Source: Burkholderiaceae bacterium (GTDB lineage: Bacteria; Pseudomonadota; Gammaproteobacteria; Burkholderiales; Burkholderiaceae_C). Taken from it: 64,000 nt of DNA. The stretch lies in the NCBI GenBank assembly GCA_030654805.1, contig JAURWR010000013.1, forward strand, positions 1-64,000. Direction: 5' to 3'. A program made the position numbers and the translations under genes. A model generated the notes under the pieces. That model did not search any database and was not told where the DNA came from. It worked only from the letters and a program-made list of their open reading frames with translations. This document shows, piece after piece, positions 18,346 through 27,801 of this stretch; positions within the stretch are counted from its first letter, which is position 1, and each line of letters opens with the position of its first letter.

Positions 18346-18808
18346 CAGCGGCTGCCTCGGATTCGACCTGGTACTCGAAATAGCGCTGACCCGCGAACGC
18401 GATGGTGGCCATCAGCACGGCGCCGCCGACCAGCAGCGCCAGCATCGCACCGAGGACCGCTCCCCAACCGCTGTTCGGACCGGGGCGCGAGCCGTTGAAG
18501 CGGGCGTGCCAGCGCTCATCGCTGGTCAGGCCGTAGACAATCGCAGAGAGCATCCCGGCGACGATCGTGCAACCCAGCAGCGGCATCAACACCCACGCGA
18601 GGTGATCGTCCTGGCCAAGCAATCGGGCCCGCTGAACACCGTACAGGCCCACCAGTGCAGGCAGCGGATGCAGCCAGCCCGGCAGGTCACGCAGACCGTG
18701 CAGGTAGAAGCGGTGAAGGCCGAGGCTGCCACCGACGATGGCGATCCAGGTGGCGAGCGTCTTCGATTTGTAGGACGTTGAACGCGGCAGTGATTCGGGT
18801 GAGGTCAT
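18293..18808 (-). CDS. TM2-like small membrane protein
   Basis: YKSKTLATWIAIVGGSLGLHRFYLHGL… plus further hydrophobic segments; 3' end overlaps folK by 53 bp on the opposite strand. Confidence 0.75.
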   Translation of the reverse strand: MTSPESLPRSTSYKSKTLATWIAIVGGSLGLHRFYLHGLRDLPGWLHPLPALVGLYGVQRARLLGQDDHLAWVLMPLLGCTIVAGMLSAIVYGLTSDERWHARFNGSRPGPNSGWGAVLGAMLALLVGGAVLMATIAFAGQRYFEYQVESEAAAVSQPARSLAPPPTVAAY

Positions 18809-19076
18809 TCGTTCTTTCTTGTGAGCGACGGGTGTCCTGGACCCAGTGGTCGTTGCATCAGCACCACGTCCAGCCAGAGGTCGAATTTCCAGCCGACCTC
18901 CTTCAGCACGCCCCCGCCAGCGCAAAGTCCAGCGTGCGGTGCCGTCCGATCGAGCCGGCGCTCACGGTTTCACCGATCACTGCCAGCATCTTCGTGACGT
19001 CGCGCGCCTCGCATTGATCGATCAGTTCGGCCAGATCCGAGGGCGCGCAGGGGCGGATCGGCATGGGAGACGTCAT
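18805..19076 (-). pseudogene. GNAT N-acetyltransferase (phosphinothricin acetyltransferase-like) remnant: internally deleted and frameshifted
   Basis: MTSPMPIRPCAPSDLAEL… start, then …EARDVTKMLAVIGETVSAGSIGRHRTLDFALAG, then in another frame VLKEVGWKFDLWLDVVLMQRPLGPGHPSLTRKNE*; these are the two ends of a GNAT fold without the middle. Confidence 0.75.
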
Positions 19077-19289
19077 GTTGTTGTGAATCAAGGGGCCTCA
19101 CAGTTTACAATCGAGGGTTCACGTGACGGCTGACTCGCCTTTGCTGCCTCCAGTCTTGCTGGAGGCCGGAGGCAGGTCGGCGTATCTACGGCACTGATCT
19201 TGTTGCGGCCCGGTGGCCGCAGATTTCTGTTCTGCTCGACCGGAGTGTCTCCCGGATGCAGCGGGCAACCCATCATTCAAGGAAACATC

Positions 19290-19541
19290 GTGGTTGTGAT
19301 TCGACTGTCTCGTGGCGGCGCCAAAAAGCGTCCTTTCTTCAACATCGTCGTTGCCGATTCGCGCGTTCGCCGTGACGGCCGCTTCATTGAGCGCGTCGGG
19401 TTCTACAACCCGGTCGCTTCGGGTGCCGAGCAGCCGCTGCGCGTCGCCTTCGACCGCATCGCCTACTGGACCGGCACCGGCGCCCAGCTGTCGCCGACGG
19501 TCGCGCGCCTCGTCGAACAGGCCAAGGCCGTCACGGTCTGA
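19290..19541 (+). CDS. rpsP: 30S ribosomal protein S16
   Basis: [44 protein letters not shown] start. Confidence 0.95.
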   Translation: MVVIRLSRGGAKKRPFFNIVVADSRVRRDGRFIERVGFYNPVASGAEQPLRVAFDRIAYWTGTGAQLSPTVARLVEQAKAVTV

Positions 19542-19593
19542 TTGATTGCCGACTCGGCGGTCGCCTGCTCTCGCGACGGCACCGCCGAGGTCG

Positions 19594-20208
19594 ATGATGG
19601 ACTCCCCACCCGGCATGGCGGTCCAGCCTGATTCCGGTGTCGATGTGCCGGTGTGGCCCGATGACGCCATCGAGGTCGGTCTGATCGTCGATGCCTGGGG
19701 CGTCAAAGGCTGGTTCAAGGTCAAGGCCTATGCGTCGGATCCGCAGGCGCTGTTTTCCTCGCGCCGCTGGCTGCTGAAGCCACCCGAGGTTCCCGGGCCG
19801 CGCGCAGTGGTCCGCACCGCGCCACTGCCTTCGCTGTTGAAGATCACGGCGTCCAAGGAGCATGGCGACGTGGTGGTCGCCCAGGCGCAGGGCGTGACCG
19901 ATCGGGTCGGCGCCGAGGCGCTGCGCGGTGCACGCGTCTTCGTGTCGCGCGGCAGCTTTCCGACGGCTGGCCCGGACGAGTACTACTGGGTCGACTTGGT
20001 CGGGCTGTCGGTGTTCAACCGCGAGGGCGAACACCTGGGTGACGTGGCCGGCCTGATCGACACCGGACCGCACAGCGTCTTGCGCATTGCGCCGCCCGGC
20101 GTGACCGATGAAGCCGCCCAGCGGCTGATTCCGTTCGTTGCGGCCTTCGTCGATGCGGTCAGCTTGCCCGAGCGACGCATCACCGTCGACTGGGGCCTCG
20201 ATTACTGA
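19594..20208 (+). CDS. rimM: Ribosome maturation factor RimM
   Basis: [34 protein letters not shown]…[35 protein letters not shown]…; between rpsP and trmD. Confidence 0.94.
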   Translation: MMDSPPGMAVQPDSGVDVPVWPDDAIEVGLIVDAWGVKGWFKVKAYASDPQALFSSRRWLLKPPEVPGPRAVVRTAPLPSLLKITASKEHGDVVVAQAQGVTDRVGAEALRGARVFVSRGSFPTAGPDEYYWVDLVGLSVFNREGEHLGDVAGLIDTGPHSVLRIAPPGVTDEAAQRLIPFVAAFVDAVSLPERRITVDWGLDY

Positions 20209-20227
20209 CCCTCGCGCGGACGCTGCC

Positions 20228-21001
20228 ATGCGATTCGACGTCATCACGCTGTTTCCCGAGTTGTTCGAACCGCACCTGATTCATGGGATCACACGGCGTG
20301 CCTACGAGTCGGGGCAGGTCGACGTGCGGCTGTGGCCGTTGCGCGACTTCGCTGATGGTCAGTACCGCCGCGTCGACGACCGACCGTACGGGGGCGGGCC
20401 CGGCATGGTGCTGCTGGCCGAGCCGCTGGAGCGCGCGCTCGCTGCGGTGCGTGCGGCCCGCGCTTGCGACACGGCGGAGGCGACACCGGCGCCGGTCGTC
20501 CATTTCACGCCCACGGGCCGCCGACTCGACCAGCAGGTGGTGAGCGAGATCGCCGCCAGTCCGGGTGCCGTGCTGCTGTGCGGCCGCTACGAAGGCATCG
20601 ACCAGCGCTTCCTCGATCGCCACGTCGACATCGAACTGAGCCTGGGCGACTTCGTGCTGTCCGGCGGTGAACTGCCGGCGCTGGCGCTGCTCGACGCGGT
20701 GGCGCGGTTGCAGGACGGCGTGCTGGGCGACGCGCAATCGCACCAGCAGGACAGTTTTTCCGACGGGCTGCTCGAGGGGCCGCACTACAGCCGCCCCGAG
20801 GTGTTGTCCACCGACGACGGCGTGACAACGATTCCGCCGGTGCTGTTGTCCGGGCACCACGGCCAGATCGCCCGCTGGCGCCGCGAGCAGTCGCTGGCGC
20901 TGACGGCGCGCCGGCGACCCGATCTGATCGAGGCAGCGCGGGCGGCCAGGCGACTCAGCAGGGAAGACGAGCGCTTTCTGACTGCACTCGACGTATACTA
21001 G
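20228..21001 (+). CDS. trmD: tRNA (guanine-N1-)-methyltransferase
   Basis: [15 protein letters not shown]…[22 protein letters not shown]…[46 protein letters not shown]. Confidence 0.96.
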   Translation: MRFDVITLFPELFEPHLIHGITRRAYESGQVDVRLWPLRDFADGQYRRVDDRPYGGGPGMVLLAEPLERALAAVRAARACDTAEATPAPVVHFTPTGRRLDQQVVSEIAASPGAVLLCGRYEGIDQRFLDRHVDIELSLGDFVLSGGELPALALLDAVARLQDGVLGDAQSHQQDSFSDGLLEGPHYSRPEVLSTDDGVTTIPPVLLSGHHGQIARWRREQSLALTARRRPDLIEAARAARRLSREDERFLTALDVY

Positions 21002-21111
21002 AAGGCTTTTCTGATCCTCTGCCACGCCCGGCCGCGAGTCGTCGATGTTCTGACGCTGCAGGTTCGGACCCATTCCTCCACCAAGCGTGGGCAAGATCAC
21101 ACGGAGAAACC

Positions 21112-21465
21112 ATGGACCTGATCCAAACCCTCGAGCAAGAAGAAATCGTTCGCCTGAACAAGACCATCCCCGCCTTCGCGCCGGGTGACACGGTCATCGT
21201 CAATGTGAACGTCGTCGAAGGCACCCGCAAGCGCGTGCAGGCCTACGAAGGTGTCGTGATCGCCAAGCGCAATCGTGGCCTGAACTCGAGCTTCATCGCT
21301 CGCAAGATTTCCAGCGGCGAAGGCGTCGAGCGCACGTTCCAGCTGTACAGCCCGCTGATCGCTTCGATCGAAGTCAAGCGTCGTGGTGATGTGCGCCGTG
21401 CCAAGCTGTACTACCTGCGTCAGCGTTCGGGCAAGTCGGCTCGAATCAAGGAGAAGCTCGCTTAA
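21112..21465 (+). CDS. rplS: 50S ribosomal protein L19
   Basis: [76 protein letters not shown]. Confidence 0.96.
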   Translation: MDLIQTLEQEEIVRLNKTIPAFAPGDTVIVNVNVVEGTRKRVQAYEGVVIAKRNRGLNSSFIARKISSGEGVERTFQLYSPLIASIEVKRRGDVRRAKLYYLRQRSGKSARIKEKLA

Positions 21466-21497
21466 GCGAGCTTCCGGCGAACCAGCCCGTTCGATCA

Positions 21498-21522
21498 AGC
21501 CGCCTCTCGAGGCGGCTTTTTC
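21498..21522 (+). terminator. Rho-independent terminator after rplS
   Basis: AAGCCGCCTCTCGAGGCGGCTTTTTC. Confidence 0.85.
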
Positions 21523-21538
21523 AATTCCGAGGACTCTC

Positions 21539-22225
21539 ATGCCGCTCCGCTTCGACCCGCAGCTGCTGCCGGTGCTAGCGATCGACGATCACCTGCCGGC
21601 CGTGCCGACCGATCGGCTGTCTGCGCCCGCCTTGCGCGAGCGCTTCGAGCGCGCGCCCGTCTGGCAGCCGGAACTCGTGGTTGAGCGGATGCAGGGTCTG
21701 CGAGCGCCGGTGCATGCCTCGGTGCTGCTGCCACTGGTCGTGCGCGACGGCGAGATCACCGTGCTGTTCACCCAGCGCGCCGAGCACCTCAGTGATCATC
21801 CCGGGCAGATCAGTTTTCCCGGCGGCCGCGCCGAAGCGGACGATGCGACGGTCGTCGCCACCGCGCTGCGTGAAGCGCAGGAAGAAATCGGCCTCGCACC
21901 CGATTTCGTCCAGGTGCTCGGCACGCTGCCGACCTACACCACCGTCACCAGCTACATCGTCACGCCCGTCGTCGCCCTGGTGCAGCCCGGCTTCACGTTG
22001 TGCATCGATCCGCTCGAGGTCTCCGAGGTGTTCGAGGTGCCGCTGGCTTTCCTGATGTCACCGGCCCACCATCGGCGTCATGCGGTGGGCGATGGCGACG
22101 AAGCGCGCGAGTTCCTGTCGATGCCTTGGCCGACGCAGGCCGCCGACGGGTCGCCGAAGTGCCATTTCATCTGGGGCGCCACCGCCGCGATGCTGCGCAA
22201 TTTCTACCGTTTCCTGTCCGCCTGA
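21539..22225 (+). CDS. NUDIX CoA pyrophosphatase (NudL-like)
   Basis: HASVLLPLVVRDGEITVLFTQRAEHLSDHPGQISFPGGRAEADDATVVATALREAQEEIGL Nudix box with UPF0035 signature. Confidence 0.92.
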   Translation: MPLRFDPQLLPVLAIDDHLPAVPTDRLSAPALRERFERAPVWQPELVVERMQGLRAPVHASVLLPLVVRDGEITVLFTQRAEHLSDHPGQISFPGGRAEADDATVVATALREAQEEIGLAPDFVQVLGTLPTYTTVTSYIVTPVVALVQPGFTLCIDPLEVSEVFEVPLAFLMSPAHHRRHAVGDGDEAREFLSMPWPTQAADGSPKCHFIWGATAAMLRNFYRFLSA

Positions 22226-22259
22226 GCGACTCGGAAACCGGCCGGTATCATCGAACGCG

Positions 22260-23249
22260 ATGAGTCTCTTCTCGGTCCTGTTGGCACTGCTGCTCGAACA
22301 ACTCAAGCCGATGCAGCGCGGCACCGCGATCCATGCGGCGCTGACCGCGTGGATGCGCTGGGCCGGCCGAAATTTCGATGCGGGTCGTGATCGCCATGCG
22401 TGGGTCGTCTGGAGCATCACCGTCGTGCTGCCCGCCCTGCTGGCGTTCGCCGTGCACGCCGGCGTGGTGCACTACAGCCTGCTGCTCGGGCTGGTGTTGA
22501 ACGTCGCGGTGCTGTACTTGACTCTGGGATTCCGGCAGTTCAGCCATTACTTCACCGACATCCGCGACGCGCTCGAGCGCGAGGACGAACCCGAGGCGCG
22601 TCGCCTGCTGACCGAATGGCGCCACCTCGATGTCAGTGAACTCCCCCGCACCGAACTGCTGCGCCACGTGATCGAGCATTCGCTGCTCGCCGCGCACCGG
22701 CATGTGTTCGGTGTCTTCTTCTGGTTCGTCCTGCTGTCGGCGATCGGTCTCGGTCCGGCGGGCGCCGTGCTGTACCGCACCGCCGAGTTCGCGAGCCGCT
22801 ACTGGGCCTACCGCAGCCCCACGGTCGGCGAGCCGACGAACGAGCGGCTGATGGCGCTGTCGCAAAAGATGTTCGGCCTGATGGACCACTTCCCGGCACG
22901 CCTCACGGCGTTCGGCTTCGCGGTGGTCGGCAACTTCGAGGAAGCGATCAACTGCTGGCGCCGCGACGCCGAGCTGTGGCGGCATCCGAACGAAGGGATC
23001 ATCCTGGCCGCCGCTGCCGGCGCGGTCGGTGTGCAGCTGGGCGGCACTGCGGCGCCGGGGGTCACGCCCGACCGATCGAAGACCTTTGATCGCGGCGTCG
23101 GTGTCGACGATCTGGCAGCCGATGGTTCGACCACCGGCATGGCGCCGGTGCTCGGTCACCTGCGCAGCATCGTCGGCCTGGTGTGGCGCTCGGTGGTGCT
23201 GTGGATGATGCTGCTGGCGCTGCTGACGCTGGCCAATCTGGTTGGCTGA
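22260..23249 (+). CDS. CobD/CbiB-family membrane protein
   Basis: MSLFSVLLALLLEQLKPMQ…; multi-TM, …NFEEAINCWRRDAELW…EGIILAAAAGAVGVQLGG; usual CobD/CbiB-like gene next to nudL/rsgA in Burkholderiales. Confidence 0.8.
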   Translation: MSLFSVLLALLLEQLKPMQRGTAIHAALTAWMRWAGRNFDAGRDRHAWVVWSITVVLPALLAFAVHAGVVHYSLLLGLVLNVAVLYLTLGFRQFSHYFTDIRDALEREDEPEARRLLTEWRHLDVSELPRTELLRHVIEHSLLAAHRHVFGVFFWFVLLSAIGLGPAGAVLYRTAEFASRYWAYRSPTVGEPTNERLMALSQKMFGLMDHFPARLTAFGFAVVGNFEEAINCWRRDAELWRHPNEGIILAAAAGAVGVQLGGTAAPGVTPDRSKTFDRGVGVDDLAADGSTTGMAPVLGHLRSIVGLVWRSVVLWMMLLALLTLANLVG

Positions 23250-23264
23250 TCTGCCACGCCGCGC

Positions 23265-24218
23265 CTACCAGCGCGTGCCTTCCAGCTCCTGGCGGATCTC
23301 GCCGTAGATGCGGTAGCGCGATTCGCTGATCGCCCCTTGCGCCAGCGCCTCGCGCACGCCGCAGCCCGGCTCCTGGCGGTGTGTGCAGTTGTAGAAGCGG
23401 CAGCGGGTCGAGGCGTCGCGCAGATCGGGCATCAGCGCCGGCAGCTTCTGTGCGTCGACCTGCTTCAGCCCGAATTCCTGGAAGCCCGGCGAATCGATTA
23501 GCCCGGTGCGGCGCTCGGCATCCAGCCAGTACCACTGCGTCGACGTCGTCGTGTGCCGGCCGGAATTGAGCGCCTGCGACACCTCGCCGACCTGCGCCCG
23601 CGCATCGGGCGCCAGCAGGTTGATCAGCGTGCTCTTGCCGGTGCCGCTGGGCCCCAGCACCAGCGAGGCGCGTCCGGCCATCAGCGGGTTCAGCACGGCG
23701 CGCGACGCCTCCGGCTGCGCCTTCAGCGCGATCTCGAGCACGCTGTAGCCCATCTCGACGTAAGGCTTCAATCGATCGCGCGCGGCCGCGATCTGCGGCA
23801 GGTCGGCCTTGTTGAGCAGGATGCTGGCGGCGATGCCGGCGCTCTCGGCGGCGATCAACGCACGCGCGAGCTGCGACTCGCTGAACACCGGCTCGCTGGC
23901 CACCATCACCAGCACCTGGTCGAGGTTGGCGGCGAACGCCTTGGTCTTCCATTCGTCCTGCCGGAACAGCAGGTTGCGGCGCGGTTCGAGTTCCTCGATG
24001 ACGCCTTCGTCGCCGGTGATCTGCCAGCGCACGCGGTCGCCGACCACGCACAGGCTCTTCTTGCCGCGCGGATGGCAGATGGTCCGCACCCCCTCATCGG
24101 ATTCGACGACGTAGTGGCGGCCGAAACCCGACACCACCAGCCCCGAGGTGGTCGGGGCCTCGCCGCCCTTGGCCTTGCTCAAGGCGCCGATCCGGTCATG
24201 CGGCGAGTGCCAGAGCAC
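23265..24218 (-). CDS. rsgA: Ribosome small subunit-dependent GTPase A
   Basis: LNKADL, GPSGTGKSTLINLL, TQWYWLDAERRTGLIDSPGFQEFGL, CRFYNCTHRQEPGCGV (circularly permuted GTPase with Zn site). Confidence 0.94.
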   Translation of the reverse strand: MLWHSPHDRIGALSKAKGGEAPTTSGLVVSGFGRHYVVESDEGVRTICHPRGKKSLCVVGDRVRWQITGDEGVIEELEPRRNLLFRQDEWKTKAFAANLDQVLVMVASEPVFSESQLARALIAAESAGIAASILLNKADLPQIAAARDRLKPYVEMGYSVLEIALKAQPEASRAVLNPLMAGRASLVLGPSGTGKSTLINLLAPDARAQVGEVSQALNSGRHTTTSTQWYWLDAERRTGLIDSPGFQEFGLKQVDAQKLPALMPDLRDASTRCRFYNCTHRQEPGCGVREALAQGAISESRYRIYGEIRQELEGTRW

Positions 24219-25500
24219 GCATCGCCGCGAGGCGCTCGCCGGCCGGTGGGTGCGAGTAATAGAAGCGGGCGTACAGCGGATCTGGGGTCAGCGTCGCGGC
24301 GTTGTCCTTGTAGAGCTTGAGCAGCGCCGACGACAGATCACCGCCGCTGGAATGGGCACAGGCATAGGCATCGGCCTGGAATTCATGACGTCGCGACAGC
24401 CCGGCGAACAGCGGCGACACGAAGAAGCCGAACACCGGAACGATCAGCAGGAACAGCAGCAGCGCCAGCGCGTCGTTCGGCGCCGACATCGATGGCTGCA
24501 CGCCGAACGCGGTGTAGAACCAGATTCGGCTCGACAGCCAGCCCAGCACCGCAAAGCCGACCAGGCTGATCGCGAACATCGACACGATGCGCTTGAGCAC
24601 ATGCCGGTGCTTGAAGTGACCCAATTCGTGCGCCAGCACCGCCTCGACCTCGGTCGGCGACAGCTTGTCGAGCAGCGTGTCGAAGAACACCACCCGCTTG
24701 GCCGCGCCGAAGCCTGTGAAGTAGGCGTTGGCATGCGCCGAGCGACGGCTGCCGTCCATCACGAAGAAGCCCTTGGCGTAGAAACCGCATTTCGCCATCA
24801 GTGCCTGCACGCGGGCTTCGAGCGATGCGTCGGCGAGCGGCTTGAAGGTGTTGAACAGCGGCGCAATCAGCGTCGGGTACAGCACCAGTGCCAGCAGGTT
24901 GAACGTCATCCACGCGCCCCACGCCCACAACCACCACAGGCGGCCGGTGCTGCCCATGATCCACAGCATGCCTGCCGCCAGCGGCAGGCCGATCAGCACC
25001 CCGAGCAGCAGGCCCTTGACCGCATCGAGGAGGTACAGCTTCCAGGTCATCCGGTTGAAGCCGAAGGCCTGCTCGATCCGGAACGTGCTGTACAGATCGA
25101 ACGGCAGGTCGAGCAGCGATCCGATGAGCACAAATGCGGCCAGCAAGGCCACCTGGTACGCCATGTTGCCGAACAGCGGCTGCACCGCGTCACGAACGCT
25201 GGCGTTGAGCGCTCCGAGGCCACCGAGCAGCGTCCAGCCGACCAGCACCACCGCGCTGAAGGCCATCGTCCAGAGGCCGAAGCTGCCTTTGGTCAGCGTG
25301 TAGCGGGCGGCCTTGCGGTGTGCTTCCAGTGTGACCGTGCCGGCGAACGCTGCGGGCACCGCATCACTGTGACTGGCGACATGTCGCATCTGCCGGGTGG
25401 CGAGCCAGAACCGGATGAGCAGCGAGAGGACGAGTGCCGTCGCGAACAGCAGGACGAGCACGAGGGAGGGGCTGGTGGGGGTGTCGGACGGAATGGGCAT
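24196..25500 (-). CDS. M48 family metalloprotease (Ste24/CAAX protease-like)
   Basis: VEAVLAHELGHFKHRHVLKRI HExxH motif, …HEFQADAYA…, multi-TM. Confidence 0.93.
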   Translation of the reverse strand: MPIPSDTPTSPSLVLVLLFATALVLSLLIRFWLATRQMRHVASHSDAVPAAFAGTVTLEAHRKAARYTLTKGSFGLWTMAFSAVVLVGWTLLGGLGALNASVRDAVQPLFGNMAYQVALLAAFVLIGSLLDLPFDLYSTFRIEQAFGFNRMTWKLYLLDAVKGLLLGVLIGLPLAAGMLWIMGSTGRLWWLWAWGAWMTFNLLALVLYPTLIAPLFNTFKPLADASLEARVQALMAKCGFYAKGFFVMDGSRRSAHANAYFTGFGAAKRVVFFDTLLDKLSPTEVEAVLAHELGHFKHRHVLKRIVSMFAISLVGFAVLGWLSSRIWFYTAFGVQPSMSAPNDALALLLFLLIVPVFGFFVSPLFAGLSRRHEFQADAYACAHSSGGDLSSALLKLYKDNAATLTPDPLYARFYYSHPPAGERLAAMRALALAA

Positions 25501-25572
25501 CGGGACACAGTGTAGGTCGGCCGGGGTGTTGCGAGAGAGGTCGTAAGACAATCCCCGCAAGGAGTTCATGCC

Positions 25573-26130
25573 ATGACCGAAACGCTAGCCAGGAACGACC
25601 AGAACCTGATCTGGATCGATCTCGAAATGACCGGGTTGTTCCCGGAGACCGACCGCATCATCGAGATCGCGGTGATCGTCACCGATTCACAGCTGAATGT
25701 GCGCGTCGAGGGGCCGACCCTGGCGGTGCACCAGAGCGACGCCGCGCTCGACGCGATGGACGCGTGGAACAAGGGCACGCACGGCCGCAGCGGGCTGATA
25801 GATCGTGTCAAAGCGTCGACGATCGACGAAGCGCAGGCCGAGGCACAGATCATCGCCTTCCTGCAGCAGTACGTGGCCAAGGGCAAGTCGCCGATGTGTG
25901 GCAACAGCATCTGCCAGGACCGGCGATTTCTCGCCAAGACGATGCCGACGCTGGAAGCGTTCTTCCACTACCGGAATCTCGACGTCAGCACGTTGAAGGA
26001 ACTGGCCAAGCGCTGGAAGCCCGGCATCCTGGACAGCTTCAAGAAGGCGCAGGCACACACCGCGCTGGCTGACATCCGCGAGTCGATCGAGGAACTCGCC
26101 CACTACCGCGAGCACTTTCTTTCGGTGTGA
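25573..26130 (+). CDS. orn: Oligoribonuclease
   Basis: [33 protein letters not shown]…[16 protein letters not shown]…[14 protein letters not shown]. Confidence 0.96.
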   Translation: MTETLARNDQNLIWIDLEMTGLFPETDRIIEIAVIVTDSQLNVRVEGPTLAVHQSDAALDAMDAWNKGTHGRSGLIDRVKASTIDEAQAEAQIIAFLQQYVAKGKSPMCGNSICQDRRFLAKTMPTLEAFFHYRNLDVSTLKELAKRWKPGILDSFKKAQAHTALADIRESIEELAHYREHFLSV

Positions 26131-26199
26131 GTCGAGGCCCTGCCGGCAGCGTCTCACACCCAAGGGCTTAGAACAGATCTGCCGAAGAGGTCAGCGCGT

Positions 26200-26302
26200 G
26201 AGCGCTGCGCCGGGCCGCTGTGTTGCGCTCATGTCCCCCGGGCCTGAAAAGACAGGCCCTCCTCCTTGACTTCGCTCCACACAGCGACCCGTCACAGCGC
26301 TC
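26200..26302 (-). repeat. Long hairpin A (minus-strand sense) of a duplicated intergenic structured element
   Basis: Arms 26200-26223 GAGCGCTGCGCCGGGCCGCTGTGT and 26279-26302 ACACAGCGACCCGTCACAGCGCTC (21/24 complementary); minus-sense loop GGAGCGAAGTCAAGGAGGAGGGCCTGTCTTTTCAGGCCCGGGGGACATGAGCGCA with inner hairpin GGGCCTG-TCTTTT-CAGGCCC. Confidence 0.85.
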
Positions 26303-26357
26303 CAACAACCACCGAAGCGGTCTGGGGTTTGATTGCCTTCGTCGCAACCACAGTGCT

Positions 26358-26465
26358 TGCTGCCGAGGGCGTTGGGTGACTGGCGAAGCGAAGTAAAGGG
26401 GGAGGGTCGGTCTTTTCGGCCCGGAGGACATGAGCGGAGCCGGTCACCCTGCGCCCTCGGCAGCA
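26358..26465 (+). repeat. Long hairpin B (plus-strand sense) of the same element
   Basis: Arms 26358-26383 TGCTGCCGAGGGCGTTGGGTGACTGG and 26440-26465 CCGGTCACCCTGCGCCCTCGGCAGCA (23/26 complementary); loop CGAAGCGAAGTAAAGGGGGAGGGTCGGTCTTTTCGGCCCGGAGGACATGAGCGGAG, nearly the same as loop A. Confidence 0.85.
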
Positions 26466-26504
26466 CCGCGCACCAGCCCGCATGGGGTCAGCGGTTGAGC
26501 ACGA

Positions 26505-27701
26505 TCAGTAGTTGATCCCCATCGCATCCCGCACTTCGCGCATCGTCTGCCGAGCCACCGTGCGGGCCCGCTCGGTGCCGACCTCGACGATCCACTGCAC
26601 CTGTTTCGGGTTGGTCAGGTAGGCCTCGGCCCGCTCGCGCCAGGGTTGCTGCTCGCGCAGGATCGCGTCGATCACCGGTTGCTTGCATTCCAGGCAGCCG
26701 ATGCCGGCGCTCTTGCAGCCGGTCACGACCCAGTCCTTCGTCTCGGCATCTGAATAGACCTGGTGGAACTGCCACACCGGGCAGCGCTCCGGGTCGCCCG
26801 CGTCGGTGCGACGCACGCGCTGTGGATCGGTCGGCATGCGCCGGATCTTGCGCTCGACCTCGGCCGGCTCCTCGCGCATCGCGATGGCGTTGCCATAGCT
26901 CTTGCTCATCTTCGCGCCGTCGAGGCCCGGCAGCTTGCTGACCTCGGTCAGCAGCACCGCCGGCTCGTGCAGGATGGTCTTGCCGGTGCCGCGCAGGAAG
27001 GCGTCGAGGCGTTCGCGGTCGGCTTCGCTCAGTGCGCCGCTGGCGGCGATCAGCGCGCGCGCTTGCGCAAGCGAGTCGTCGCTGCCAGTTTCCTGGAACG
27101 CCTTGCGCGCGGCGGCAAAGGCCTTGCCGTCGGCCTTGCTCATCTTCTTGACGACCGCCAGCGCCAGCGCTTCGGCATTCGCTTCACGGCCGTACAGGTG
27201 ATTGAAGCGGCGCGCGACCTCGCGGGTGATCTCGACATGCGGCGCCTGGTCTTCACCGACCGGCACGAACGCCGCCTTGTAGATCAGGATGTCGGCCGCC
27301 TGCAGCAGCGGGTAGCCGAGGAAGCCGTAGGTCGCGAGATCGCGGTCCTTCAGCTTCTCCATCTGGTCCTTGTAGGTCGGCATGCGTTCCAGCCACGCCA
27401 GCGGCGTGCCCATCGCGAGCAGCGTGAACAGCTCGGCGTGCTCGGGCAGGCGGCTCTGGATGAAGATCGTGCATTGCTCGGGGTCGAGCCCGGCGGCGAT
27501 CCAGTCGATCACCATGTCGTACACGTTCTTCTCGATGACCTCGCGGTCCTCGTAGTGCGTGGTCAGCGCATGCCAGTCGGCGACGAAATAGAAGCAGTCG
27601 AAATCGGCCTGCAGGCGCACCCAGTTCTTCAGGGCGCCGTGGTAGTGGCCGAGGTGCAGGGCCCCCGTAGGACGCATGCCGGACAAGACTCTCTGTTTCA
27701 T
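26505..27701 (-). CDS. trpS: Tryptophanyl-tRNA synthetase
   Basis: MKQRVLSGMRPTGALHLGHYHGALKNW…GAKMSKSYGNAI…. Confidence 0.95.
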   Translation of the reverse strand: MKQRVLSGMRPTGALHLGHYHGALKNWVRLQADFDCFYFVADWHALTTHYEDREVIEKNVYDMVIDWIAAGLDPEQCTIFIQSRLPEHAELFTLLAMGTPLAWLERMPTYKDQMEKLKDRDLATYGFLGYPLLQAADILIYKAAFVPVGEDQAPHVEITREVARRFNHLYGREANAEALALAVVKKMSKADGKAFAAARKAFQETGSDDSLAQARALIAASGALSEADRERLDAFLRGTGKTILHEPAVLLTEVSKLPGLDGAKMSKSYGNAIAMREEPAEVERKIRRMPTDPQRVRRTDAGDPERCPVWQFHQVYSDAETKDWVVTGCKSAGIGCLECKQPVIDAILREQQPWRERAEAYLTNPKQVQWIVEVGTERARTVARQTMREVRDAMGINY

Positions 27702-27801
27702 GGAAGCGCTCGGTGGTGAGGGTGGCGATTGTAGGTTTCGGTCCTGTGGGAGGCCGATACACTGCGGCGCGCCGTATGGTCGTCACGTCACACTCAACGC
27801 C

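Noticed and set aside
24148-25515. 455-aa plus ORF antisense to the M48 protease gene
   Set aside because: Shadow ORF; HExxH, TM pattern and gene neighbourhood support the minus-strand gene.
26168-26515. Small ORFs (87, 91, 63, 60 aa) over the orn-trpS intergenic region
   Set aside because: They fall on the hairpin repeat pair in several overlapping frames; better explained by the structured repeat than by protein coding.
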